NCBI RefSeq assembly: GCF_021044825.1
Contig: NZ_JAJNOC010000001.1
Span: 496,001 to 560,000, forward strand
Source of the DNA: Massilia phyllostachyos
Lineage (GTDB): Bacteria; Pseudomonadota; Gammaproteobacteria; Burkholderiales; Burkholderiaceae_D
Length of the DNA stretch: 64,000 bases
Direction: 5' to 3'
The translations under genes were made by a program, and so were the position numbers. This document shows, one piece after another, positions 8,357 through 17,467 of this stretch (the stretch's first letter is position 1; each line of letters begins with the position of its first letter). The notes beneath the pieces were generated by a model that worked only from the letters and a program-made list of their open reading frames with translations, did not search any database and had not been told where the DNA came from.

Positions 8357-9163
8357 ATGCAGAACTCCCTCTTCCTCGCCGCGGCCGTCCTGTACGCGGT
8401 GTGCGCCCTGCTGCCGTCGCGCCGGGGCGCCGTCATCTCCGGCGTGACCGCCCTGGCCTGGGCGGTGCATGGCGCCGCGCTTGTGCTCGACGTGGCCGCG
8501 CCCGGCCGGCTGCGGGTCGGCTTCGCCATCATGCTCTCCAGCGCCCTGTGGGTCTCGGTCGCCGCCTACTGGCTGGAAAACCGCAATTTCGCCCTCGACG
8601 GCATGCGCCGCCTGGTGATGCCCTTCGCCTGCGTGGCGTCCGCGCTGCCGGTGCTGTTCCCGGGCAGCCTGCTGGCGCTGGACGGCCAGTCGCCCGCCTT
8701 CGGCTGGCACGTGGCTGTGGCGGTGCTGGCCTACAGCACGCTGACCATCGCCGCCTTCCACGCGGTGCTGATGGCGCTGCAGGAAGCGCGGCTGCATGCG
8801 CGCGGCGGAGCTTCCAGTGGCTGGCTGGGCGGCGCGCTCGACCAGCTGCCGGCCCTCTTGACGATGGAAAAGCTGCTATTCCGCGTGATCTGGATCGGCT
8901 TCGTCCTGCTCAGCCTCACCGTGCTGTCCGGCGTGGTGTTCTCCGAACAGCTGTTCGGCCGCGCCCTGCGCTTTGACCACAAGAGCGTGTTCGCGCTGCT
9001 GTCCTGGCTGCTGTTCGCGGCGCTGCTGGCCGGCCGCCGCTACCAGGGCTGGCGCGGCAAGACCGCGCTGCGCTTCACCCTGGCCGGCTTCGCCACCCTG
9101 GCGCTGGCCTATGTCGGCAGCCGCTTCGTGCTCGAAGTGGTCCTGCACCGGGGGGCGGCATGA
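8357..9163 (+). CDS. Cytochrome c assembly-family membrane protein (YpjD/CcsA/HemX-like)
   Basis: A polytopic inner-membrane protein of 268 residues with about eight hydrophobic segments and the CcsA-like region around VAVLAYSTLTIAAFHAV and HKSVFALLSWLLFAALL. Members of this family act in haem handling or cytochrome c maturation, but the YpjD-type subgroup has no settled function. No clear ribosome site precedes the ATG at 8357. It overlaps the next gene by 4 bases. In related genomes, from general knowledge, this gene commonly sits next to ffh; here an ABC operon lies between. Confidence 0.8.
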   Translation: MQNSLFLAAAVLYAVCALLPSRRGAVISGVTALAWAVHGAALVLDVAAPGRLRVGFAIMLSSALWVSVAAYWLENRNFALDGMRRLVMPFACVASALPVLFPGSLLALDGQSPAFGWHVAVAVLAYSTLTIAAFHAVLMALQEARLHARGGASSGWLGGALDQLPALLTMEKLLFRVIWIGFVLLSLTVLSGVVFSEQLFGRALRFDHKSVFALLSWLLFAALLAGRRYQGWRGKTALRFTLAGFATLALAYVGSRFVLEVVLHRGAA

Positions 9164-9408
9164 CCCGCATCCTGTTCTGGATCGCCCTGATCGTGCTGAT
9201 CGGGATGGCGGTGCGCGCCAAGCTGAAGAAGATGTCCAGCCAGCAGCCGCCGTTCCAGCAGCCGCCGCGGCCGCAGGAACCGGCCCGCGAAATCGAATCG
9301 ATGACCCGCTGCGCCCACTGCGGCCTGCACTTCCCGGCTTCCGAGGCGGTGCGCGCGGACGGCCTGGATTACTGCTCGCCGGGCCACGTGCGCCTGCCGC
9401 CGCAGTAA
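9160..9408 (+). CDS. Small membrane-anchored zinc-ribbon-like protein (PP0621 type)
   Basis: An 82-residue protein: one N-terminal transmembrane helix (ILFWIALIVLIGMAV), a Pro/Gln-rich linker and a C-terminal metal-binding motif CAHCGLHFP...YCSPGH. The ATG overlaps the previous stop (ATGA) behind a G-rich ribosome site. It is 9 bases before pilS. This small family is regularly found beside pilS in betaproteobacteria and pseudomonads; its role is unknown. Confidence 0.8.
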   Translation: MTRILFWIALIVLIGMAVRAKLKKMSSQQPPFQQPPRPQEPAREIESMTRCAHCGLHFPASEAVRADGLDYCSPGHVRLPPQ

Positions 9409-9417
9409 GGCCGGCCG

Positions 9418-11067
9418 ATGTCGTTCCGGACCGCGCTTTCGCGCGAAGCACGCGTCACCCTGTGGCGCTCGCTGCAGACCTTCACCGTCACCCGCATCGT
9501 CATCGCGCTGGTGCTGCTGCTCTACCTGGGCCTGGACATCGCCGAGGACGGCGTGCACGGCACTTCGAGCAGCGAGGCCTGCCTGTTCTACCTGGCGGCG
9601 GCGCTCGGCTTCGCCGTCGCCGGCGCGCGCTACCGGCGCCGCTTCGCGCTGCAGCTGGGGGCGCAGGTCGCGGTCGACCTGGCCGTCATCTCGCTGCTCT
9701 ACCTGGCGGCCGGCGGCATGCGCAGCGGCCTGGCCATCCTCTACCTGTTCCCGCTGGCCGGCGCCGCGATCCTGGCGCCGCTGCTGCTGGCCCTGTTCTC
9801 GGCCTCGGTCGCGACCCTGTTCCTGCTGGCCGAAAGCCTGTGGCAGGTCTTCATGCAGGACCGCCAGCCGCCCCTGATGCAGGCCGGCCTGTACGGCGCC
9901 GCCTTCTTCGCCGGCGTCCTGATGATCAACCGCCTGGCGGCGCGCCTCCTCAAGCAGGAAGAGCTGGCGGCCCAGCGCGGCACCGACCTGCAGGTCCAGC
10001 AGCTGATCAACGGGATCGTGATCGCCGACGTCGGCGACGGCATCCTGGTGGTCGGCGACGATGGCGTGGTCTTCACCGGCAACCCGGCGGCGCGGCGCAT
10101 GCTCGGCCTGGCGGGGGAGGCGACCGGCTTCCGGCTCGGCGAAGGCCCCGGCATGGAGCCGCTGTCCCAGGCCTTCAATGCCTGGCTGCGCGCGCCGGTG
10201 GACGGCGCCGTGTTCGTCACCGTGAAGCCCTACCAGGAAAGCGAAGGCGTGCTGCGCGGCCGGCGCGACGGGCCGGTGCACCTCAAGTTGCGCTTCACGC
10301 GGGTCGACACACCCGGCGTCGCGCTCGGCCGCAGCGTGGTCTTCATGCAGGACGTGAGCGCCATCGAAAACCAGGCGCAGCAACTGAAGCTGGCCTCGAT
10401 GGGCCGCCTGACCGCCAGCATCGCGCACGAGGTGCGCAACCCGCTGTCGGCGATCGGCCACGCCACCGCGCTGCTGGCCGAGGACCTGCACGGCCCGGCC
10501 GAGGTGCGTCTCTTGAAAATCGTCGGCGACAACGTGGCGCGCGTGAACCGCATGGTCGAGGACATCCTGCAACTGTCGCGCAAGGTGCAGCCGAACGGCG
10601 AGCCGCTGCTGCTGGCGAACTTCCTCGCCGAGCTGAAGGCCGAATTCTGCGAAACCCATGGGCTCGCCGATGATATAGTCCATATCGGCGACGCCGGAGC
10701 CAGTTCGGTGCGCTTCGACCCGCTGCACCTGCACGAAGTGCTGCTCAACCTGCTGGGCAATGCGATCCGCTACGCCAGCCGCCAGCCGGCCAGCATCCGC
10801 ATCTTCCCGGCGCGCGACGCCGCCGGCCGCATCGAGCTGCACGTGCAGGACGACGGCCCGGGCATCACGCCGGAAGTGCGGTCCCACCTGTTCGAGCCCT
10901 TCTACACGACCTCGAGCAAGGGCACCGGGCTGGGGCTGTACCTGGCGCGCGAGCTGTGCCTGAACAACGACGCGCAGCTCGACTACGAATACCGCTTCGA
11001 CGCCGCGGCGATGGGGCCGCGCAAGGCGAGCGGACGCTTCGTCATCAGCTTCGCCCGGCCGGCTTGA
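9418..11067 (+). CDS. pilS: Sensor histidine kinase PilS
   Basis: Membrane sensor kinase of the PilS-PilR system that controls type IV pilin transcription. The 549 residues comprise about six N-terminal membrane segments (35 to about 185), a PAS-like region (about 195-310), the H-box IAHEVRNPLSAIGH, N-box LLNLLGNAIRYA, G1 QDDGPGI and G2 GTGLGLYLAREL. The start at 9418 follows the small zinc-ribbon gene closely. In Pseudomonas, PilS senses PilA in the membrane; the same role here is inferred from architecture and from pilR lying directly downstream. Confidence 0.93.
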   Translation: MSFRTALSREARVTLWRSLQTFTVTRIVIALVLLLYLGLDIAEDGVHGTSSSEACLFYLAAALGFAVAGARYRRRFALQLGAQVAVDLAVISLLYLAAGGMRSGLAILYLFPLAGAAILAPLLLALFSASVATLFLLAESLWQVFMQDRQPPLMQAGLYGAAFFAGVLMINRLAARLLKQEELAAQRGTDLQVQQLINGIVIADVGDGILVVGDDGVVFTGNPAARRMLGLAGEATGFRLGEGPGMEPLSQAFNAWLRAPVDGAVFVTVKPYQESEGVLRGRRDGPVHLKLRFTRVDTPGVALGRSVVFMQDVSAIENQAQQLKLASMGRLTASIAHEVRNPLSAIGHATALLAEDLHGPAEVRLLKIVGDNVARVNRMVEDILQLSRKVQPNGEPLLLANFLAELKAEFCETHGLADDIVHIGDAGASSVRFDPLHLHEVLLNLLGNAIRYASRQPASIRIFPARDAAGRIELHVQDDGPGITPEVRSHLFEPFYTTSSKGTGLGLYLARELCLNNDAQLDYEYRFDAAAMGPRKASGRFVISFARPA

Positions 11068-11117
11068 CCCGCTAATCCGCTAATCCGCTAAACCGTATAG
11101 ATCAGTCAGAGAAAACC

Positions 11118-12563
11118 ATGGCCGCACCCCGCATCCTCGTGGTCGACGACGAAGCCGACCTGCGCGAACTGCTCGAGATCACCCTGCTCAAGATGGGCCT
11201 GGACGTCGACAGCGCCGCCACCTTGCGCCAGGCGCGGGCCCTGGTGGAGGAACACGACTACGCCCTGATCCTGACCGACATGCGCCTGCCCGACGGGCTC
11301 GGGCTGGAGCTGGTGCGCGAAGTCAGCAGCTCCAACAAGGCGACGCCGATCGCCGTCATCACCGCCTACGGCAGCGCCGAGAACGCGGTGGTCGCGCTCA
11401 AGGCCGGCGCCTTCGACTACATCTCCAAGCCGGTGGCGCTCGACGCGCTGCGCGTGATGGTGCGCTCGGCCCTGAAACTGTCCGAAGCCCCGCCCGCCGC
11501 CCAGGACGGCGCCGCACCCGGTTCGCGCATGATCGGGTCCTCGCCCGCGATGCAGTCGCTGCGCGCCCAGATCGGCCGCCTGGCGCGCTCGAACGCGCCG
11601 ATCTCGATCACCGGCGAATCCGGCAGCGGCAAGGAACTGGCGGCGCGCGAGATCCACGCCCAGAGTTCGCGCGCATTGAGATCCTTCGTGGCGGTGAACT
11701 GCGGCGCGATCCCCGAGACCCTGATGGAGGCCGAGTTCTTCGGCTACCGCAAGGGCGCCTTCACCGGGGCGGCGGACGACCGCGACGGCTTCTTCCAGGC
11801 GGCCAACGGCGGCACCCTGATGCTGGACGAGGTGGCCGACCTGCCGCTGCCGATGCAGGTGAAGCTGCTGCGCGCGATCCAGGAGCGGCGCGTGCGCAAG
11901 ATCGGCGCGACGAACGAGGAGCCGGTCGACGTGCGCATCATCAGCGCCACCCACCAGGACCTGGCGCGCTGCGTCGAGCAGGGCAAGTTCAGGCAGGACT
12001 TGTTCTACCGCCTGAACGTGATCGAACTGTCGCTGCCGCCGCTGCGCGAACGCATCGACGACCTGGCGCCGCTGGTCGACGCCATCCTGGCGCGCCTGGC
12101 GGGGCCGGGGCAGGCCACGCTCGGCGCCGGCGTGCTGGACGCGCTGCGCGCCTATTCCTTCCCCGGGAATATCCGCGAACTGGAAAACGTGCTGGAGCGG
12201 GCGCTGGCCTTCGCCAACGACGGCGTGATCGAAGTGGGGGACCTGTCGCTGAAGGCGGCGCGGCCAGGGGATGCGGTGCGCGAGCCGGCGCCGGCCGCGG
12301 CTCCCGTGCCGCCGGTGGAGATCGCCGTGGAGCTGGAGCCGGCCCCGGCGGCCGACCCGGCGCCGCCTGGCCTCGGCCCCGCCGGCCTGCCCAGCAACCT
12401 GCCCGAGTACCTGAGCCAGGTCGAGCGCGACATCATCGGCCGCGCGCTCCAGCAGACCAACTTCAACCGCACCCAGGCCGCGGCCCTGCTCGGGATCAGC
12501 GTGCGCCAGCTGCGCTACCAGATGCAGAAACTCGAGATCGTCGCCCCCGACGACAGCGCCTGA
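11118..12563 (+). CDS. pilR: Sigma-54-dependent response regulator PilR
   Basis: Transcription activator paired with PilS, 481 residues. The receiver domain (1-120) has VVDDEAD, phospho-acceptor Asp in LTDMRLPDG and Lys in ISKPV. The AAA+ domain (about 140-370) has Walker A GESGSGKE, the sigma-54 contact loop GAFTGA and Walker B GGTLMLDEVADLP. A C-terminal Fis-type helix-turn-helix (NRTQAAALLGISVRQLRYQ) ends the protein. About 50 bases separate it from pilS. The expected target is a sigma-54 promoter of pilA, which is not in this window. Confidence 0.95.
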   Translation: MAAPRILVVDDEADLRELLEITLLKMGLDVDSAATLRQARALVEEHDYALILTDMRLPDGLGLELVREVSSSNKATPIAVITAYGSAENAVVALKAGAFDYISKPVALDALRVMVRSALKLSEAPPAAQDGAAPGSRMIGSSPAMQSLRAQIGRLARSNAPISITGESGSGKELAAREIHAQSSRALRSFVAVNCGAIPETLMEAEFFGYRKGAFTGAADDRDGFFQAANGGTLMLDEVADLPLPMQVKLLRAIQERRVRKIGATNEEPVDVRIISATHQDLARCVEQGKFRQDLFYRLNVIELSLPPLRERIDDLAPLVDAILARLAGPGQATLGAGVLDALRAYSFPGNIRELENVLERALAFANDGVIEVGDLSLKAARPGDAVREPAPAAAPVPPVEIAVELEPAPAADPAPPGLGPAGLPSNLPEYLSQVERDIIGRALQQTNFNRTQAAALLGISVRQLRYQMQKLEIVAPDDSA

Positions 12564-12850
12564 CGAATCCGGCCCGTGGGCGGCGATGACATCTATATAT
12601 AGGGTGGGCGGTCGTGTATGATGGCGGCCCCCCCCCGTCAAATGGCAGAGGCGCCGCTGTCATCATGTTGTCTTTTCGCCAGCGCAAAATGCACGACTTT
12701 GATGCATCGCGCATCGCCTTGCTGAAGGCTTGGGCAGCACGATTGAACATCGTTAGTAGCCGCTCACCGCATACCGCCTATCGTTTGGGACGAACTTCGT
12801 TGTCAACCCCATGCACCAAAAAAAACAGAAAAAATTGCGAAGGTATTCAC
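12564..12850. other. Non-coding stretch upstream of the nrd promoter
   Basis: No supportable gene. It holds a TATATATA-like run near 12593-12601 and a C9 run near 12628-12636. Together with the promoter region and the 5' leader up to 13120, this makes a 557-base gene-free interval. Confidence 0.6.
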
Positions 12851-12879
12851 TTGCCCTGACCTAGGTCAGGTACTACAAT
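12851..12879 (+). promoter_or_regulatory. Probable sigma-70 promoter of nrdA
   Basis: -35 TTGCCC (12851-12856), 17-base spacer, -10 TACAAT (12874-12879). It predicts a transcript start near 12886 and a leader of about 235 bases before nrdA. Confidence 0.6.
12855..12870. promoter_or_regulatory. Perfect 16-base palindrome in the nrd promoter spacer
   Basis: CCTGACCTAGGTCAGG is fully self-complementary and fills the spacer between the -35 and -10 boxes, the place where a dimeric regulator would control polymerase binding or spacer geometry. The regulator is not identified. Confidence 0.6.
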
Positions 12880-12899
12880 TAGTCTTAACTCAAGATCGA

Positions 12900-12945
12900 A
12901 CACTAGATATAGTGGTAGTGGACTGGAAGCAACTAGATTCACTTT
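12900..12945 (+). promoter_or_regulatory. Putative NrdR boxes (one strong, one weak)
   Basis: ACACTAGATATAGTGG (12900-12915) matches the NrdR box consensus acaCwAtATaTwGtgt at 14 of 16 positions. A weaker copy, CAACTAGATTCACTTT (12930-12945), starts 30 bases later, close to the three-turn spacing usual for tandem NrdR boxes. NrdR represses ribonucleotide reductase genes when dATP is high. Both lie just downstream of the predicted transcript start. Confidence 0.6.
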
Positions 12946-13120
12946 CGACTTGAAGCTTGCTCTGCAAGTTCCTGATTAGACAGCGATTTCTGACCCTGCG
13001 TATCTGGTTGCCAGTGAGGCGTTCCGGCTGGCGGGGCATCGCTTTGCTTGAAATTTTGTCGGGTTCACCTACCCGGCCCAAGACAAACCACGGCGGCCCG
13101 CGCCGCCCACTGGAGGCCCA

Positions 13121-16060
13121 ATGCAAACAGCACAAGACATTTCGATCAACCCGCACGTCACCCCAGGCGCGCCGGCAGGCGCCACGCCTACCGAGATCGT
13201 CGCTCGTGGTGACTACCGCGTCATCCGCCGCAACGGCGCCGTGGTGGCCTTCGAACCGCACAAGATATCGGTCGCGATGACCAAGGCCTTCCTCGCCGTC
13301 GCCGGCGGGCAGGGCGCGGCATCGGCCCGCATCCGCGAACTGGTCGAGCAGCTGACCGGCAACGTGGTGGCCGCCCTGGTGCGCCGCCAGCCGAACGGCG
13401 GCACCTTCCACATCGAAGACGTGCAGGACCAGGTCGAACTGTCGCTGATGCGCTCGGGCGAGCATGACGTCGCGCGCGAATACGTGCTGTACCGCGCCAA
13501 GCGCATGGAAGAGCGCAAGGCCGCCAAGGCCGCCGCCGGTGGCGCCGCCGTGGCCACGCCGCAGATCCACGTGGTCGACGGCGGCGAGCGCCGCCCGCTG
13601 GACGTGAACGACGTCTACGCCCTCGTGAACGCCGCCTGCTCGGGCCTGGAAAAGCACGTCGACGCCGACGCCATCGTCGCCGAGACCCTGAAGAACCTGT
13701 ACGACGGCGTGCCGGTCGAAGAACTGTACAAGTCCGCCATCCTGGCCGCCCGCGCCCTGATGGAAACCGATCCGGCCTACAGCCAGGTCACCGCGCGCAT
13801 CCTGCTGCACACCATCCGCAAGGAAGTCTTCGGCCACGAAGTGCCGCAAGCCGGCGCCGCCGCCGAATACATCACCTACTTCCCGCAGTACATCGCCAAG
13901 GGCATCCAGAACGAGCTGCTGGACGAAGAACTGGGCAAGTACGACCTCGAGCGCCTGGCCAAAGCCCTGGTCGCCGACCGCGACCTGCAGTTCGGCTACA
14001 TCGGCCTGCAGACCCTGTACGACCGCTACTTCCTGCACGTGCGCGAAACCCGCATCGAAATGCCGCAGGCCTTCTACATGCGCGTCGCGATGGGCCTGGC
14101 CCTGCGCGAAGCGGACCGCGAAGCGCGCGCGATCGAGTTCTACAACCTGCTGTCGAGTTTTGATTTCATGAGCTCGACCCCGACCCTGTTCAACTCGGGC
14201 ACCCGCCGCTCGCAGCTGTCGTCCTGCTACCTGACCACCGTCGGCGACGACCTGGAAGGCATCTACGACGCCATCAAGGAAAACGCGCTGCTGTCGAAGT
14301 TCGCCGGCGGCCTCGGTAACGACTGGACCCCGGTGCGCGCGCTCGGTTCGCGCATCAAGGGCACCAACGGCAAGTCGCAGGGCGTGGTCCCGTTCCTGAA
14401 AGTGGTGAACGACACCGCCGTCGCGGTGAACCAGGGCGGCAAGCGCAAGGGCGCGGTCTGCGCCTACCTGGAAACCTGGCACATGGACATCGAGGAGTTC
14501 CTCGACCTGCGCAAGAACACCGGCGACGACCGCCGCCGCACCCACGACATGAACACCGCGAACTGGATTCCGGACCTGTTCATGAAGCGCGTGATGGAAA
14601 AGGGCCACTGGAGCCTGTTCTCGCCGAGCGAAACCCCGGACCTGCACGACCTGGTCGGCAAGGCCTTCGAAGAAGCCTACCTGGGCTACGAAGCCAAGGC
14701 GGCGCGCGGCGAAATCACCGTGTACAAGAAGATCGAAGCGCTCGACCTGTGGCGCAAGATGCTGTCGATGCTGTTCGAGACCGGCCACCCGTGGATCACC
14801 TTCAAGGATCCGTGCAACATCCGCTCGCCGCAGCAGCACGTGGGCGTGGTGCACTCGTCGAACCTGTGCACCGAGATCACGCTGAACACCAGCGCCGACG
14901 AGATCGCCGTCTGCAACCTGGGCTCGGTCAACCTGCCGCAGCACATGAAGGGTGACGGCCTGGATCACGCCAAGCTGCAGAAGACCATCCGCACCGCGAT
15001 GCGCATGCTGGACAACGTCATCGACATCAACTACTACGCCGTCGACAAGGCGCGCAACTCGAACTTCCGCCACCGTCCGGTCGGCATGGGCATCATGGGT
15101 CACCAGGACTGCCTGCACATGATGCGCGTGCCGTTCGCTTCGGACAAAGCGGTGGAGTTCGCCGACAAATCGATGGAAGCCGTCTGCTACTACGCCTACC
15201 TGGCCTCGACCGAACTGGCCGAAGAGCGCGGCCGCTACGAGACCTACGAAGGCTCGCTGTGGGACCGCGGCATCCTGCCGCAGGATTCGATCAAGCTGCT
15301 GGCGGAAGAACGCGGTGGCTACCTGGAGCAGGACACCAGCGAATCGATGGACTGGACCGTGGTGCGCGAGCGCATCAAGCAGTTCGGCATGCGTAACTCG
15401 AACTGCGTGGCGATCGCCCCGACCGCGACCATCTCGAACATCATCGGCGTGTCGGCCTGCATCGAGCCGACCTTCCAGAACCTGTACGTGAAGTCGAACC
15501 TGTCGGGCGAATTCACCGAGATCAACTCGTACCTGGTGCGCGACCTGAAGGCACGCGACCTGTGGGACGAAGTCATGATCGCCGACCTGAAGTACTTCGA
15601 CGGCTCGCTGTCCAAGATCGACCGCGTGCCGCAAGACCTGCGCGACATCTACGCGACCGCCTTCGAAGTCGAGCCGAAGTGGCTGGTGGAACAGGCATCG
15701 CGCCGCCAGAAGTGGATCGACCAGGCCCAATCGCTGAACATCTACATGGCCGGCGCCTCGGGCAAGAAGCTGGACGAGACCTACAAACTGGCATGGCTGC
15801 GCGGCCTGAAGACCACCTACTACCTGCGCACCATCGCCGCGACGCACATGGAGAAGTCGACCACCCGCACCGGCGCCCTGAACGCGGTCCCGGTCTCGGG
15901 CGGCCTGTCCGGCCACGCAGCCCCGGCCGGTTCGCCAGCCGCCGCCAACGGCCCGGCAGCCGCAGCCCCGGCCGCCGCCAGCGCCGAAGTGGTGGAAGGC
16001 GCCGCCTGCTACCTGCGTCCGGGCGACGCCGGCTTCGACGAGTGCGAAGCCTGCCAGTAA
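13121..16060 (+). CDS. nrdA: Ribonucleoside-diphosphate reductase, class Ia, alpha subunit
   Basis: Large catalytic subunit that reduces ribonucleotides for DNA synthesis, 979 residues. An N-terminal ATP-cone (about 35-135, IRRNGAVVAFEPHKISVAMT) gives allosteric activity control. Catalytic features seen: LSSCYLTT active-site Cys, NLCTEI with the thiyl Cys and Glu, AVCNLGSVNL second redox Cys, TTYYLRT radical-transfer tyrosine pair and a C-terminal CEAC redox pair that accepts electrons. A Pro/Ala-rich linker of about 50 residues precedes that tail. The start at 13121 follows TGGAGG. A palindromic promoter and a probable NrdR box lie upstream and nrdB lies downstream. Confidence 0.97.
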   Translation: MQTAQDISINPHVTPGAPAGATPTEIVARGDYRVIRRNGAVVAFEPHKISVAMTKAFLAVAGGQGAASARIRELVEQLTGNVVAALVRRQPNGGTFHIEDVQDQVELSLMRSGEHDVAREYVLYRAKRMEERKAAKAAAGGAAVATPQIHVVDGGERRPLDVNDVYALVNAACSGLEKHVDADAIVAETLKNLYDGVPVEELYKSAILAARALMETDPAYSQVTARILLHTIRKEVFGHEVPQAGAAAEYITYFPQYIAKGIQNELLDEELGKYDLERLAKALVADRDLQFGYIGLQTLYDRYFLHVRETRIEMPQAFYMRVAMGLALREADREARAIEFYNLLSSFDFMSSTPTLFNSGTRRSQLSSCYLTTVGDDLEGIYDAIKENALLSKFAGGLGNDWTPVRALGSRIKGTNGKSQGVVPFLKVVNDTAVAVNQGGKRKGAVCAYLETWHMDIEEFLDLRKNTGDDRRRTHDMNTANWIPDLFMKRVMEKGHWSLFSPSETPDLHDLVGKAFEEAYLGYEAKAARGEITVYKKIEALDLWRKMLSMLFETGHPWITFKDPCNIRSPQQHVGVVHSSNLCTEITLNTSADEIAVCNLGSVNLPQHMKGDGLDHAKLQKTIRTAMRMLDNVIDINYYAVDKARNSNFRHRPVGMGIMGHQDCLHMMRVPFASDKAVEFADKSMEAVCYYAYLASTELAEERGRYETYEGSLWDRGILPQDSIKLLAEERGGYLEQDTSESMDWTVVRERIKQFGMRNSNCVAIAPTATISNIIGVSACIEPTFQNLYVKSNLSGEFTEINSYLVRDLKARDLWDEVMIADLKYFDGSLSKIDRVPQDLRDIYATAFEVEPKWLVEQASRRQKWIDQAQSLNIYMAGASGKKLDETYKLAWLRGLKTTYYLRTIAATHMEKSTTRTGALNAVPVSGGLSGHAAPAGSPAAANGPAAAAPAAASAEVVEGAACYLRPGDAGFDECEACQ

Positions 16061-16069
16061 TGAAATGAG

Positions 16070-16100
16070 GTGAAAGCCAGCCCGGAGTGCTGGCTTTCAC
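16070..16100 (+). terminator. Strong hairpin between nrdA and nrdB
   Basis: GTGAAAGCCAGC (16070-16081) / GCTGGCTTTCAC (16089-16100): a perfect 12-bp stem with a 7-base loop, 10 bases after the nrdA stop. No T run follows, so it may stabilise or process the nrdA message, or partly terminate it, rather than stop transcription fully. Confidence 0.6.
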
Positions 16101-16108
16101 CATTAACC

Positions 16109-16150
16109 TAAAAACCGTCGTTCCGGCGAAGGCCGGAACCCAAGTTTGCA
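16109..16150 (+). repeat. Dispersed palindromic repeat, short subtype
   Basis: AAAAACCGTCG then TTCCGGC-GAA-GGCCGGAA then CCCAAGTTTGCA. It lies inside the nrdA-nrdB gap, immediately after the hairpin at 16070-16100. Confidence 0.75.
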
Positions 16151-16254
16151 AGCGATATCGCAAACGCCCGAGGTTCTGCCAACAGCGAACGACACCAATC
16201 ATTTACGTGACTTGCCTGCGGTCCCCGCGACAATTCACGACAGAAGGAATCGCT

Positions 16255-17364
16255 ATGCTCTCTTGGGACGACGAACCAACCACCGCACCAGCCCCCGCAC
16301 CGCAAGCCGCCAGCGGCGACGCCGCACCCACCGCCGCCGAAGTCGCCAAGCGCGTCAACGCCGACGACAAGCGCATCATCAACGGCCAGACCGACGTGAA
16401 CCAGCTGGTCCCGTTCAAGTACAAATGGGCATGGGACAAGTACCTGGCCGGCTGCGCGAACCACTGGATGCCGCAGGAAGTCAACATGCAGCGCGACATC
16501 GAGCTGTGGAAGAGCCCGAACGGCCTGTCGGAAGACGAGCGCCGCCTCGTCAAGCGCAACCTCGGCTTCTTCACCACCGCCGACTCGCTGGCCGCCAACA
16601 ACATCGTGCTGGGCACCTACCGCCACATCACCGCCCCCGAGTGCCGCCAGTACCTGCTGCGCCAGGCCTTCGAAGAGGCGATCCACACTCACGCCTACCA
16701 GTACATCGTCGAGTCGCTCGGCCTGGACGAGAAGGAAATCTTCAACGCCTATAACGAGATCGCGTCGATCCACGACAAGGACCAGTTCCTGATCCCGTTC
16801 ATCAACGTGCTGACCGACCCGGAATTCAAGACCGGCACCCTGGAAGCCGACCAGCAGCTGCTGAAGTCGATCATCGTCTTCGCCTGCCTGATGGAAGGCC
16901 TGTTCTTCTACGTCGGCTTCACCCAGATCCTGGCGCTGGGCCGCCAGAACAAGATGACCGGCGCCGCCGAGCAGTACCAGTACATCCTGCGCGATGAGTC
17001 GATGCACGTGAACTTCGGCATCGACCTGATCAACACGATCAAGATGGAAAACCCGCAACTGTGGACCCCGGCCTTCCGCGACGAGCTGAAAGCCCTGTTC
17101 CTGCAGGCCGTCGAACTCGAATACCGCTACGCCGAAGACACCATGCCGCGCGGCGTGCTGGGCCTGAACGCCCCGATGTTCAAAGGCTACCTGCGCTTCA
17201 TCGCCAACCGCCGCGCCGTGCAGATCGGCCTGGATGCGCTGTTCCCGAACGAAGAGAACCCGTTCCCGTGGATGAGCGAGATGATCGACTTGAAGAAGGA
17301 GCGCAACTTCTTCGAGACGCGTGTGACCGAGTACCAGACCGGTGGGGCGCTGAGCTGGGATTGA
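16255..17364 (+). CDS. nrdB: Ribonucleoside-diphosphate reductase, class Ia, beta subunit
   Basis: Small subunit that holds the diiron-tyrosyl radical cofactor, 369 residues. Diiron ligands are visible in the region [16 protein letters not shown] (Glu, His and the probable radical Tyr) and in [12 protein letters not shown] (Glu and His). C-terminal residues end in TGGALSWD, the tail that docks on NrdA. The ATG at 16255 follows AGAAGGA and begins MLSWDDE; an earlier in-frame start would translate the repeat element and is rejected. It lies 194 bases after nrdA and is followed by a strong terminator. Confidence 0.97.
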   Translation: MLSWDDEPTTAPAPAPQAASGDAAPTAAEVAKRVNADDKRIINGQTDVNQLVPFKYKWAWDKYLAGCANHWMPQEVNMQRDIELWKSPNGLSEDERRLVKRNLGFFTTADSLAANNIVLGTYRHITAPECRQYLLRQAFEEAIHTHAYQYIVESLGLDEKEIFNAYNEIASIHDKDQFLIPFINVLTDPEFKTGTLEADQQLLKSIIVFACLMEGLFFYVGFTQILALGRQNKMTGAAEQYQYILRDESMHVNFGIDLINTIKMENPQLWTPAFRDELKALFLQAVELEYRYAEDTMPRGVLGLNAPMFKGYLRFIANRRAVQIGLDALFPNEENPFPWMSEMIDLKKERNFFETRVTEYQTGGALSWD

Positions 17365-17395
17365 TTTTCAGGCCCATCCTCTGCCTTAAGCATGA

Positions 17396-17430
17396 ACAAA
17401 GCCCGTCCACTGTGACGGGCTTTGTTTTTT
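17396..17430 (+). terminator. Rho-independent terminator of nrdB
   Basis: ACAAAGCCCGTC (17396-17407) / GACGGGCTTTGT (17414-17425) followed by a run of six T. Confidence 0.92.
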
Positions 17431-17467
17431 ACAATAGCCGTATACCGATGATCTTCGTGGAGTGAGC

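Noticed and set aside
12614..12859. 81-codon plus-strand open frame in the gap before nrdA
   Set aside because: It runs into the nrd promoter, has no ribosome site, and its composition is unlike neighbouring genes; it is treated as non-coding.
12890..15916. Minus-strand open frame of about 1000 codons opposite nrdA
   Set aside because: Shadow of nrdA third-position GC; no start signal or motif.
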